64,000 nt of DNA from Prosthecobacter sp. (GTDB lineage: Bacteria; Verrucomicrobiota; Verrucomicrobiia; Verrucomicrobiales; Verrucomicrobiaceae): NCBI RefSeq assembly GCF_014879935.1, contig NZ_JACSRD010000154.1, forward strand, positions 27,699-91,698, given 5' to 3'. A program made the position numbers and the translations under genes. This document shows, one piece after another, positions 38,939 through 46,735 of this stretch. The notes under the pieces are model-generated. The model was not told the origin of the DNA, searched no databases, and saw only the letters and a program-made list of their open reading frames with translations. The first letter of the stretch is position 1; each line of letters begins with the position of its first letter.

Positions 38939-39484
38939 TCAACGTCTGATGACACCGTAAGCCGTCGCCAGCAGCACGACCGTCACTCCCATCAGCATGT
39001 AAACCCAACGTGCTGGTCGGGTTCGCATCAGCGGAGTCAGACGGATGACATCCTGATAGTCCGCGCTGAATACTCGCCGCGTTTTTGCGCTGAGGAGGTA
39101 GCGAAGCACTGCTGCGTGGATGATCACATCGGCCATGCCTCGCGGAAAACGGGCAAGGCCCACCAGGATCAGAAATGCCAGCCCGAGGCATGTCCCTCTC
39201 CACGCCCATGGTTTGAGAAAGCAAAGCGCCCCTCCGAACAGCAGCGGCAGCGCCGTTGCTGCCACCTTGAACGCCGACAGCCTGAAAACACCAAAGACAT
39301 CGCTCAAGATGCGGCCCATCATCACTTGGGCCGCCACATTCAGCACCCCGGCGAACACGATGAGCACGCCCACAGCTTTCAGGTGAGACTCCGTGGGCAG
39401 GTTTTCCCGCCTGATCCGTGCTGCGTCCGGATCATCCTCCAGCACCTGAGATCTTGGCGCTGCATACGGATTGAGTTCGTCCAT
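38939..39484 (-). CDS. Membrane protein with N-terminal NPYAAP motif
   Basis: This is a 181-residue protein starting MDELNPYAAPRSQVLE. The NPYxxP motif near the N-terminus is common on small membrane proteins of Planctomycetes and Verrucomicrobia. About four hydrophobic segments follow (VGVLIVFAGVLNVAAQVM, AATALPLLFGGALCFL, GLAFLILVGLARF, and a C-terminal VYMLMGVTVVLLATAYGV). No catalytic residues are evident and I cannot assign a function. It converges with msrB at a 13-base gap and lies 30 bases downstream of the DUF5069 gene, so the two may be co-transcribed. A longer start at 39511 is less likely. Confidence 0.75.
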   Translation of the reverse strand: MDELNPYAAPRSQVLEDDPDAARIRRENLPTESHLKAVGVLIVFAGVLNVAAQVMMGRILSDVFGVFRLSAFKVAATALPLLFGGALCFLKPWAWRGTCLGLAFLILVGLARFPRGMADVIIHAAVLRYLLSAKTRRVFSADYQDVIRLTPLMRTRPARWVYMLMGVTVVLLATAYGVIRR

Positions 39485-39514
39485 GGGAAAGCAGCTCCGG
39501 CTGCACGTCACGGA

Positions 39515-40042
39515 TCAACCCTTCCCCGTCTTCACAAAGTCGATGATCTTGCGGTCATCGTCGCTCGCAGCCCACGTCACTCGCAGAAAATCAGCCGGGT
39601 GAATCTGGTGCTGGGTGAAAAAGGCACGATCTCCGCCGCAGCCATACATCGTGTCCGGATCCATTTCGCCCTTCAGCTTGGCACGTGCCTTCACGATCAG
39701 ACGCGGCAGCCATGGAATCCCGTCCACAGCGGCCGGTTTGGGCGGCAGTTCGCTCGGCGGCACCGTTTTGCCGGTGAATTTCCCCTCCATCACCACCTTG
39801 AAGTAATCACGACGCACCGCAGCCACGAGCAGCGCCGTCTCCAGCGTCGGCCCCTCCGCTCCGTAGCGGCAGTGATCGTCCACAAAGTCGAAAAACTCCT
39901 GCGTGGTGTGCCCGATGGAAGCCAGAAAAGCCTTGTCGGCCTCGGTGAACCATTTTTCGGCCCGTGTGTCGCCTGCGCGGTGCAGTTTGGCGCAGCGTTC
40001 GAAGAGTTCGCGGAAGGTCGTGTCCCAGGTTTGATCGTTCAT
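39515..40042 (-). CDS. DUF5069 domain protein
   Basis: This is a 175-residue soluble protein whose sequence fits the DUF5069 family, widespread in the PVC group but without known function. Blocks visible include GFDxWxxx-type positions in DTTFRELFERCAKLH, a FLASIGHTTQEFFDFVDD helix, LPRLIVKARAKLKGEMD, and MYGCGGDRAFF near the C-terminus. There is no signal peptide or membrane helix. The ATG at 40042 gives a natural start (MNDQTWDTTF), and the frame to 40078 adds only a short unsupported leader. It is divergent from the ECF sigma gene at 40168. Confidence 0.8.
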   Translation of the reverse strand: MNDQTWDTTFRELFERCAKLHRAGDTRAEKWFTEADKAFLASIGHTTQEFFDFVDDHCRYGAEGPTLETALLVAAVRRDYFKVVMEGKFTGKTVPPSELPPKPAAVDGIPWLPRLIVKARAKLKGEMDPDTMYGCGGDRAFFTQHQIHPADFLRVTWAASDDDRKIIDFVKTGKG

Positions 40043-40167
40043 GGCCGTGGATGCTAGCGGCGGCATCTTGCACGTCAAACAATCGCATGCGCAACCATTC
40101 CGGGCCGCATGAGTTTACAGCCCTCATGTTTCCCGCTAGCATGGCGGTTCCCTTTCCCGCCTTTCGA

Positions 40168-40815
40168 ATGCCCCAACCGGAACGGATCGCTCCCACACCG
40201 CCCGCGACTGCTGATGCAGACGCGGTCGATGAGTCGTCCGACCAGGAAAACGTCCGCCTCATGCTCCGTGTGAAGGAGGGCGACATGAAAGCCTTCGAGC
40301 GGCTCGTCGAACTGCACCAGAACGCCATCGTCGGCACCGTCGCACGCATGCTGAACAACGTGGACGACGCGCACGACATCGCGCAGCAGGTCTTCATCCG
40401 CGTGTGGCGCAGCGCCCCGCGTTACGAACCCACGGCGAAGTTCACCACCTGGCTCTACACCATCACCCGCAACCTCGTCTTCAACGAGACACGCCGCCGT
40501 TCACGCCGCAAGGAAGTCAGCATCGAGCAGGAGAACGAGGACGATCCGCCGAAGCACTACGCCGACCACAGCGTCCCCGGCGCGGACGAAAACCTTTCCA
40601 AGGCCGAGTTCCACGACGCCCTCGACAAAGCCATCGCCGCGCTGCCGGAAAAGCAGCGCATGGCCGTCATCCTTCGCGGCCGCCAGGACCTGCCATACGA
40701 GGAGATTTGCGGCATTTTGAAGATGTCGCTGCCCGCCTTGAAGAGCCTCCTCTTCCGCGCCCGCAATGACCTGCGCAAACACCTCGCCAATTTCCTCGGC
40801 GAAGACGTGGGATAG
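40168..40815 (+). CDS. RpoE-like ECF sigma factor
   Basis: This is a 215-residue ECF sigma factor. Region 2 is clear (MKAFERLVELHQNAIVG, DDAHDIAQQVFIRVW, FTTWLYTITRNLVFNE), and so is region 4 (LPEKQRMAVILRGRQDLPYEEIC, then PALKSLLFRARNDLRKHL). A Pro/Ala-rich leader precedes the domain, and the start could instead be 40141 or 40126. It is followed after a hairpin by the large PVC dehydrogenase-like gene. No adjacent zinc-binding anti-sigma factor is encoded, so the signal it answers to is unknown. The region between this gene and the divergent DUF5069 gene should hold both promoters. Confidence 0.9.
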   Translation: MPQPERIAPTPPATADADAVDESSDQENVRLMLRVKEGDMKAFERLVELHQNAIVGTVARMLNNVDDAHDIAQQVFIRVWRSAPRYEPTAKFTTWLYTITRNLVFNETRRRSRRKEVSIEQENEDDPPKHYADHSVPGADENLSKAEFHDALDKAIAALPEKQRMAVILRGRQDLPYEEICGILKMSLPALKSLLFRARNDLRKHLANFLGEDVG

Positions 40816-40819
40816 GAGC

Positions 40820-40837
40820 GCGGACGCCCTCGTCCGC
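40820..40837. repeat. Perfect hairpin after the ECF sigma gene
   Basis: GCGGACG and CGTCCGC pair perfectly around a 4-base loop just after the stop of the sigma gene. A short A-run follows on the plus strand but no T-run, so bidirectional termination is possible only in part. It belongs to the group of intergenic inverted repeats described in the findings. Confidence 0.55.
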
Positions 40838-40884
40838 AAAAATGGCTTGGCGAACAAGGCTGCCCGCACTCCCATGGGCGCACC

Positions 40885-43800
40885 ATGCGCCTCCTCAGCC
40901 TCCTGTTCCTCCCCACGCTCGCCCTCGCCGCGCCGAAGCCTCTCTTCCGCTCGCCGGTCATCGACACGAAAACGCCGAACCACAGCGTGGACATCGACGT
41001 GTCGCTCGACGGCGCGAAGGAGCTCTTTCTCGTCGTCACTGATGCCGGAAACGGCTTCACCGCCGATTGGGCGGATTGGGCGGAGCCGCGGCTCGTGCTC
41101 GCGGATGGCAGTGAGAAAAAACTCACCGAGATCGAGTGGAAATCCGCGCAGTCCGGCTGGGGCGGCGTCCGCGTTAATGCCAACGCCGAGGGCAAAGAGC
41201 TGCGCAGCGCCGGAAAGGGCATCGAATACGGCCTCGGCACGCACGCGAACAGCGTCATCGCCTTCAACCTGCCTGCGGGCACGAAGCGCTTCAAAGCCCG
41301 CGGCGCACTCGATGAAGGCGGCACGAAGCAGGGAAACAGCAGCAGCGTCACCTTTAGCGTCTTCACCGAAAATCCCGGCCCCATCGCCGCCAGCGACAAT
41401 AACACCGCCGCGCACGAGCCGGAAAACGCCACGCAGCAGCTCGACGTGCATCCCGAGTGCATCGTGCAGCTTTTCGCCAGCGAGCCCATGATGCTCTCGC
41501 CCGCCAGCATCGACATCGACCACCGCGGCCGCGTCTGGGTCTGCGAGGTCGTGAACTACCGCAAGCACAACGGCGAACGCGCCGAGGGCGACCGCATCCT
41601 CATCCTCGAAGACACCGATGGCGACGCGAAGGCCGACAAATCCACCGTCTTCCATCAGGGCGCGGACGTGAACAGCGCCCACGGCATCTGCGTGCTCGGC
41701 AACAAAGCGCTCATCTCCTGCGGCGACGACGTCTTCTGGCTCATCGACGACAACGGCGACGACAAAGCCGACCGCAAAGAGCTCATGTTCACGAAGATCG
41801 GCGGCGCTCAGCACGACCACGGCATCCACGCCTTCCACTTCGGCCCCGATGGCCGCCTCTACTTCAATTTCGGCAACGCCGGCAAACAGCTCTGCGACAA
41901 GGACGGCAACCTCATCACCGACATCCACGGCGTGAAGTGCACCAATCAAAACAACCGCCCCTACCAGCAAGGCATGGTCTTCCGCTGCGAACTCGACGGC
42001 AGCAACGTCGAGCTGCTCGCCTGGAACTTCCGCAACAACTGGGAAGTCGCCGTCGATAGCTTCGGCACCCTGTGGCAGAGCGACAACGATGACGACGGCA
42101 ACAAAGGCGTGCGCATCAACTACGTCATGGAGTTCGGCAACTACGGCTACTCCGACGAAATGACCGGCGAAGGCTGGCAGGTCCCGCGCATCGGCTGGGA
42201 AAGCGAGATCCCGCAGCGTCACTGGCATCAAAACGACCCCGGCGTCGTCCCGAACATGCTTCTCACCGGCGCAGGCAGCCCCACCGGCATGCAAGTCTAT
42301 GAAGGCGATTTGCTCCCCAGCATCTTCCACGGCCAGCCCATCCACTGCGATGCCGGCCCCAACGTCGTCCGCGGCTACATCACCCAGCCCGACGGCGCCG
42401 GCTACAAAGCCGAGATCGTGAACCTTCTCGACGGCAGCCAAAACCGCTGGTTCCGCCCCAGCGATGTCGCCGTCGCCCCCGATGGCTCTTTAATTGTCGC
42501 CGACTGGTATGACCCCGGCGTCGGCGGCCATGGAATGGGCGATGTCACGCGTGGAAGGTTGTTCCGCGTGACGACGAAGGCCGGTTTGAAGTTTCAGGTT
42601 CCAAGTTTCAAGTTGGAGACGGCTGAAGGTGCCGTGGAGGCTTTGAAGTCTCCGAATGAGTCCGCGCGGTATCTTGCGTGGCAGGCTTTGAAGAAGCTGG
42701 GTGGCCGCGAAGCTCTCACCAAGCTCTTCGAGGACGTCAAAGCTCTTCCTCATCACCGGGCGCGTGCGCTGTGGGCTTTGCAAAGTAATTCAGGGCTTCA
42801 GCCCGCTAACCCGTCCAAAGGCCAAAACGCCAACGAATCGGCCTCATCACCCGCCGACGAGCTAAAGCTCCAAAGTACATTGGCTGCCGCCCTCACCGAC
42901 AACGATCCCAACCTCCGCATCACCGCCCTCCGCGCCGCCCGCCAGCTCTGGCAGCAAAAACAGCCTGAGAAGCTCCGCGAAGTCATCCTGAGAGCCCTGT
43001 TCAAAGACGAAGGTGATTCAGTAGTAGCACCAGCATCTCTGGCTCGTGAGACAGCTATCGCTCTTCGTTTTGATCCAAGTGAAGATGCCAGCGGCATCTG
43101 GGTTACACTCTGGCGGAGAGCAAAAGTGGAAGACATATTTATGTACGAAGCACTGGCGATCGGAGCAGCCCTTAGCTGGAAGCAAAGGATTGATTTGCTA
43201 GGAATTCCTCACATGACAGGAAAGGGTGATGAGAAGCAGCTACATGCCATCTTAGCGCGATCCAGACTGCCTGAATCTGCTGAATTCATTTCAAGCATGC
43301 TGGATGGTTCGAACGACCAAGAAATAACAGCGCTTGTCGGAACATGGGTTTCAGCCAACAAACTGCACCTCCTCCGCGCCCTCCAACTCCTCCAATACCA
43401 CCACCGCGAAGAAGTCTCCAAAGCCGCGCTGACCATCTTCCTCAAAGCAGACCCCGAACCGGCTCTCGCGGCCACCGCTTTGCTCGACCGCAATGCCATC
43501 GCTTCGAATCCAGAGGCCAAGACGCGGTTGGAGGCGCTTTTGAAGCCGGTGATCGGCAAGGCGGACTTTGTGGCCTTGGTCGAAAGGCTCAACCTGACGG
43601 GGTTTGAGAAGGAACTGCTCGATTTCATCAGCGCGAACCCGAACGCGCCGGAGTCGGTGAACGCGGCGCGGCTCATCGCGGCGAATCGCGATGGTGCGCT
43701 GCGCTTTTTGAAGGATGCGGACGCGAAATCGGCCAAGGCGCTCATCGCGGCGCTGGGTCGCGTGAGCGATCGCGCGGCGGTGGCGGTCATGAACCAGCAT

Positions 43801-44466
43801 TTCTGGCCGGAGAAGCGCGAGGACGTGCGCCGCGTGCTCATCGACGCCCTCGCGCTCAGCGGCGAAGGTGGTCGCGCCATCCTGAAATGGCAGTCGGAAG
43901 GCAAATTGCCGCCGCAGTTCAAAGATCAGGCCGCTCTCGCGCTCAGTCGCAGCACCGATGCCGGTTTGCGCGATCAAGCCGCCCGCGAGCTTCCGCTGCC
44001 CGCGGCGCAAGGTCTGGCCAATTTCCCCAAACTGCCCGAACTCCTGAAGCTGAAGGGCGATGCCGCCAAAGGCCAGGCCATGTTCATGCAGGCCGGTTGC
44101 GTGGCCTGCCATCGCGTCAAAGGCCAGTTCATCGACTTCGGCCCCGATCTCACCCAAATCGGCGCGAAACTCAGCCAGGACGGCCTCTTCACCGCCATCC
44201 TCTACCCCAGCGCCGCCATCGAGCACAGCTTCGTCGGCCAAAACGTGACGACGAAGGAAGGTCAAGCCGTCATGGGCTACGTCGTGAGTGAAACGGATGC
44301 CGAACTCACGCTCCGCATGGCCGGTGGAGCGTCCACCACCGTCAAAAAGGTCAATATCGTCAAGAAGGAGGAGCTGAAGGACTCTTTGATGCCACCCGGC
44401 CTCGCGGGGGCGATTGGTCCGCAGGGTTTGGCCGATCTCGTGGCGTGGTTGCAGCAATTAAAGTAG
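40885..44466 (+). CDS. PVC-type membrane-bound dehydrogenase-like protein with NPCBM, HEAT and cytochrome c domains
   Basis: This is a 1,193-residue exported protein (signal MRLLSLLFLPTLALA). Residues of about 20-160 resemble an NPCBM carbohydrate-binding module (YGLGTHANS, WGGVRVN). Residues of about 185-570 form the propeller of the PVC membrane-bound dehydrogenase family (GRVWVCEVVNYRKH, then FHFGPDGRLYFNFGNAG). HEAT-like helical repeats run from about 590 to 1040. A C-terminal haem domain has the c-type site CVACH (C1072-C1075-H1076), with a likely Met ligand in DSLMPPG. It probably oxidises a sugar-related substrate in the periplasm and passes electrons to haem. The middle contains in-frame repeat-like inserts and an AT-rich patch at about 43010-43345. 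It is the first of four plus-strand genes. Confidence 0.88.
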   Translation: MRLLSLLFLPTLALAAPKPLFRSPVIDTKTPNHSVDIDVSLDGAKELFLVVTDAGNGFTADWADWAEPRLVLADGSEKKLTEIEWKSAQSGWGGVRVNANAEGKELRSAGKGIEYGLGTHANSVIAFNLPAGTKRFKARGALDEGGTKQGNSSSVTFSVFTENPGPIAASDNNTAAHEPENATQQLDVHPECIVQLFASEPMMLSPASIDIDHRGRVWVCEVVNYRKHNGERAEGDRILILEDTDGDAKADKSTVFHQGADVNSAHGICVLGNKALISCGDDVFWLIDDNGDDKADRKELMFTKIGGAQHDHGIHAFHFGPDGRLYFNFGNAGKQLCDKDGNLITDIHGVKCTNQNNRPYQQGMVFRCELDGSNVELLAWNFRNNWEVAVDSFGTLWQSDNDDDGNKGVRINYVMEFGNYGYSDEMTGEGWQVPRIGWESEIPQRHWHQNDPGVVPNMLLTGAGSPTGMQVYEGDLLPSIFHGQPIHCDAGPNVVRGYITQPDGAGYKAEIVNLLDGSQNRWFRPSDVAVAPDGSLIVADWYDPGVGGHGMGDVTRGRLFRVTTKAGLKFQVPSFKLETAEGAVEALKSPNESARYLAWQALKKLGGREALTKLFEDVKALPHHRARALWALQSNSGLQPANPSKGQNANESASSPADELKLQSTLAAALTDNDPNLRITALRAARQLWQQKQPEKLREVILRALFKDEGDSVVAPASLARETAIALRFDPSEDASGIWVTLWRRAKVEDIFMYEALAIGAALSWKQRIDLLGIPHMTGKGDEKQLHAILARSRLPESAEFISSMLDGSNDQEITALVGTWVSANKLHLLRALQLLQYHHREEVSKAALTIFLKADPEPALAATALLDRNAIASNPEAKTRLEALLKPVIGKADFVALVERLNLTGFEKELLDFISANPNAPESVNAARLIAANRDGALRFLKDADAKSAKALIAALGRVSDRAAVAVMNQHFWPEKREDVRRVLIDALALSGEGGRAILKWQSEGKLPPQFKDQAALALSRSTDAGLRDQAARELPLPAAQGLANFPKLPELLKLKGDAAKGQAMFMQAGCVACHRVKGQFIDFGPDLTQIGAKLSQDGLFTAILYPSAAIEHSFVGQNVTTKEGQAVMGYVVSETDAELTLRMAGGASTTVKKVNIVKKEELKDSLMPPGLAGAIGPQGLADLVAWLQQLK
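42587..42870 (+). repeat. Intergenic-type repeats carried in frame inside the dehydrogenase-like gene
   Basis: At about 42587-42615 the sequence AAGTTTCA is repeated around GGTTCC and encodes KFQVPSFKLE, a phrase that looks like dispersed repeats seen in this phylum. At about 42790-42870 a small palindrome (GGGCT-tc-AGCCC) and GAGCT-aa-AGCTC flank a low-complexity stretch (NPSKGQNANESASS). Both fall between HEAT repeats, where the protein could tolerate inserted linkers. Confidence 0.5.
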
Positions 44467-44511
44467 CCTTGTTGCTGTGCAACAAGGCCGCGCCTGTTCC
44501 ACAGGAACAGG
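44466..44511. repeat. Two tandem perfect hairpins
   Basis: GCCTTGTTGC-tgt-GCAACAAGGC (44466-44488) has a 10-base stem. CCTGTTCC-aca-GGAACAGG (44493-44511) has an 8-base stem. Both have 3-base loops and lie in the 97-base gap between the dehydrogenase-like and esterase genes, beginning at the stop codon of the first. They may limit read-through or protect the upstream messenger. Confidence 0.6.
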
Positions 44512-44563
44512 GCAACTTTGATAGCGCAACATCTCCCCTTCCCCCATCGTTTCACCACGCACC

Positions 44564-45481
44564 ATGCGCCTCATCCTTCCGCTGCTCTTCGCCCTCTCAC
44601 TTCCCGCCGTCGCTCAAAGGGCCGGGAAAACGAAAACCCCGATCAAACTGACCGACGCCGAGGTCGCGACGAAGGAAGTCGTTTACAAGACCACGCCGCA
44701 GGGTGAGCTGAAGCTGCACGTCTTCTCACCCAAAGGCGAAGTCCAGATCGCTGCGCTGCGTCCGTGCGTCGTGTTTTTCTTCGGTGGCGGATGGAAGAGC
44801 GGTTCCTACCTGCAATTCGTGCCGCAGGCCGAATACCTCGCCAGCCGTGGCATCATCGCCATCAGTGCCGACTACCGCATCGCGAACATTCACAAGACCA
44901 CGCCGGACAAGGCGGTGGAGGATGCAAAGAGCGCCATCCGCTGGGTGCGCGGCCATGCGACCGAGCTTGGCATCGATCCTGACAAGGTCATCGCGGGTGG
45001 CGGCTCCGCAGGTGGACATCTCGCCGCCTGCACGGCGCTGGTGAAAGCCTACGACGCCGAGTCCGATGACAAGTCCATCTCCGCAAAGCCGAACGCGATG
45101 GTGCTCTTCAACCCCGCCATGAACATCGCCACGCTTTTCAAGCAACGCGACACCGGCGACAGCCCGATCACGCTCGACATGGCCGAGGCCATCACGCCGA
45201 ACAATTTCGTCAGCAAGGACACGCCACCGGCCATCCTGTTCTTCGGCACCGCCGACAAACTGAAGGCTGGCGGCGACGAATACATCAAAAAAGCCCGCGA
45301 ACTCGGCCTGCGCGCCGAGATGTGGGCAGCCGCCGACATGCCGCACGGCTTCTTCAACCGCGCGCCTTGGATCCAAGTAACCGCGAAGAAGATGGACGAG
45401 TTCCTCATCTCCCTGGGCTATCTCGGCGGAGATCCGACGATCAAACTGCCGGAGAACGCGCCGGAGTTGAAAGCCGAGTAG
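44564..45481 (+). CDS. Exported alpha/beta-hydrolase (carbohydrate or lipid esterase-like)
   Basis: This is a 305-residue hydrolase with signal peptide MRLILPLLFALSLPAVAQ. The fold is marked by PCVVFFFGGGWKSGS, the oxyanion-hole loop where the usual HGGG reads FGGG. The nucleophile elbow GGGSAGGHLA contains Ser148. The acid is probably in FFGTADKL, and the catalytic His is in MPHGFF. The protein resembles the BD-FAE/acetyl-esterase group often found with PVC polysaccharide genes. It lies between the haem dehydrogenase-like gene and the class V aminotransferase gene. The natural ester substrate is not evident. The start ATG at 44564 begins the signal peptide directly. Confidence 0.88.
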   Translation: MRLILPLLFALSLPAVAQRAGKTKTPIKLTDAEVATKEVVYKTTPQGELKLHVFSPKGEVQIAALRPCVVFFFGGGWKSGSYLQFVPQAEYLASRGIIAISADYRIANIHKTTPDKAVEDAKSAIRWVRGHATELGIDPDKVIAGGGSAGGHLAACTALVKAYDAESDDKSISAKPNAMVLFNPAMNIATLFKQRDTGDSPITLDMAEAITPNNFVSKDTPPAILFFGTADKLKAGGDEYIKKARELGLRAEMWAAADMPHGFFNRAPWIQVTAKKMDEFLISLGYLGGDPTIKLPENAPELKAE

Positions 45482-45492
45482 CGCTGGGTGCT

Positions 45493-45558
45493 TATGGAGT
45501 GGCGACGATGCGTCGCCTTTCCCGCCTTGCTTTGGCGACGATTCGTCGCCATTCCATA
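45493..45558. repeat. Two hairpins enclosed by longer complementary arms
   Basis: The inner hairpins are GGCGACG-atg-CGTCGCC (45501-45517) and TGGCGACG-att-CGTCGCCA (45533-45551). The outer arms 45493-45508 and 45543-45558 match in 15 of 16 positions, the exception being a possible G-U pair. It fills the gap before the aminotransferase gene and ends four bases before its ATG. Confidence 0.6.
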
Positions 45559-45562
45559 GCCC

Positions 45563-46693
45563 ATGCTCACCGACACCTCCCGCGCCGCCGATTTCCCCAG
45601 CCTGAAAGGCATCCATTACCTCAACACCGCCGCGGAGAGCATCCCGCCGCTGTGCGTGAACGAGGCGGTGACCGAATACATGCACCACAAGTCGCTCGGC
45701 ATGCGCGGGCGCGACTTCCACTTTCCCCGTGTCGAGGAGTGCCGCGAGATCACCGCGAAGCATCTCGGACTGACCACGGACGAGGTTTCCTTCTGCTCCT
45801 GCAGCTCCGAGGCTTACAATCTGCTCGCGTCCGCGCTCGATTTGAAACCTGCAGACGAGGTGGTCGTCACGGATCTCGACTTCCCCGCCGGCGCCACGCC
45901 CTGGCTCACCGCACCGGAGCATTCGCGCCCTGTCTCGCGTCTGTGGCAGAACCGCGATGGTGCGCTGAACCTCGTCGATCTCGCCTCGCTGCTGAATGAG
46001 CGCACGAAACTCGTGCAGGTCAGCCTTGTGAGCTTCTACAACGGCCACCGCATCGGCTACGCGAAGCTGCGTGACCTGGTGCGCCTGCACGCACCGAACG
46101 CCGTGCTCGCCGTCGATGTCACGCAGGCGCTCGGGCGAGTCGTGCTGGATTGCCAGGACGCCGACATCCTCATCTCCAGCACGCACAAATGGACGCTCGG
46201 CATCCACGGCGGCGGTGTCATCGGCATTCCAAAGAAATCCGCCGCCCGTCTCACCACGAAGGCTGGCGGATGGTATCACCTGAGCAACGCTTTCGATGCT
46301 GATCGCTTCGAAAACGCCCGTGTGAAGCCAGGTGCGCTCAGTTTTTCTGTCGGAATGCCCAGCTTTGCCGCGCTCTACGCGCTGAATGCCTCGCTGCGTT
46401 ACCTCGATCAAATCGGTGTGGCAAAGATCGCCGCACATGCCGATCCGCTCGTCGCACGAGTGCATGCGGGCTTGAAGGAACTAGGCATCGCGCCGCTGTG
46501 CTCGGCACAGCCCGACAACCCGAGCGGCATCGTCGCCTTCCGTCACGAAAACACGACGAAGATCAATGAGGCGCTGCTGGCGCAAAACATCCACGTCATG
46601 CACCAGGTCGGGCGCATCCGCATCGCCCTCCACGGCTACAACTCTGCGGAGGATGTCGAGAAGCTGCTGGCGGCGTTGCGAAGCGAGCTCTAA
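45563..46693 (+). CDS. Class V aminotransferase-fold enzyme
   Basis: This is a 376-residue PLP-dependent enzyme of the cysteine desulfurase / isopenicillin-N-epimerase fold. The pyridoxal-phosphate Lys is K209 in SSTHKWTLGIHGGGV. The preceding Asp and Gln (DVTQALGRV) ring the cofactor, and the N-terminal YLNTAAESIPP matches the family start. No mobile cysteine typical of NifS/SufS is obvious at the expected place, so sulfur transfer is not indicated. The substrate is unknown. Its ATG is four bases from a large inverted-repeat element that could sequester the ribosome entry site. Confidence 0.87.
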   Translation: MLTDTSRAADFPSLKGIHYLNTAAESIPPLCVNEAVTEYMHHKSLGMRGRDFHFPRVEECREITAKHLGLTTDEVSFCSCSSEAYNLLASALDLKPADEVVVTDLDFPAGATPWLTAPEHSRPVSRLWQNRDGALNLVDLASLLNERTKLVQVSLVSFYNGHRIGYAKLRDLVRLHAPNAVLAVDVTQALGRVVLDCQDADILISSTHKWTLGIHGGGVIGIPKKSAARLTTKAGGWYHLSNAFDADRFENARVKPGALSFSVGMPSFAALYALNASLRYLDQIGVAKIAAHADPLVARVHAGLKELGIAPLCSAQPDNPSGIVAFRHENTTKINEALLAQNIHVMHQVGRIRIALHGYNSAEDVEKLLAALRSEL

Positions 46694-46697
46694 AAGT

Positions 46698-46723
46698 GAT
46701 TCAGGGCATTCCTGCCCTGAATC
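46698..46723. repeat. Perfect 11-base hairpin before the vWA gene
   Basis: GATTCAGGGCA and TGCCCTGAATC form a perfect 11-base stem with a 4-base loop in the 42-base gap between the aminotransferase and vWA genes. No T-run follows. It lies 12 bases upstream of the predicted TTG start of the vWA gene and could affect its translation. Confidence 0.6.
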
Positions 46724-46735
46724 GCAAACCTGACC

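Noticed and set aside
40501..42441. A 646-residue minus-strand open frame opposite the ECF sigma and dehydrogenase-like genes
   Set aside because: It spans two real genes and their hairpin gap and is a composition artefact rich in Ala, Val, Asp and His.
44495..44509. A second possible SOS box (TGTTC and GAACA)
   Set aside because: The spacing is five bases rather than four, and it is part of a tandem hairpin between two metabolic genes. It is better explained as an intergenic inverted repeat.
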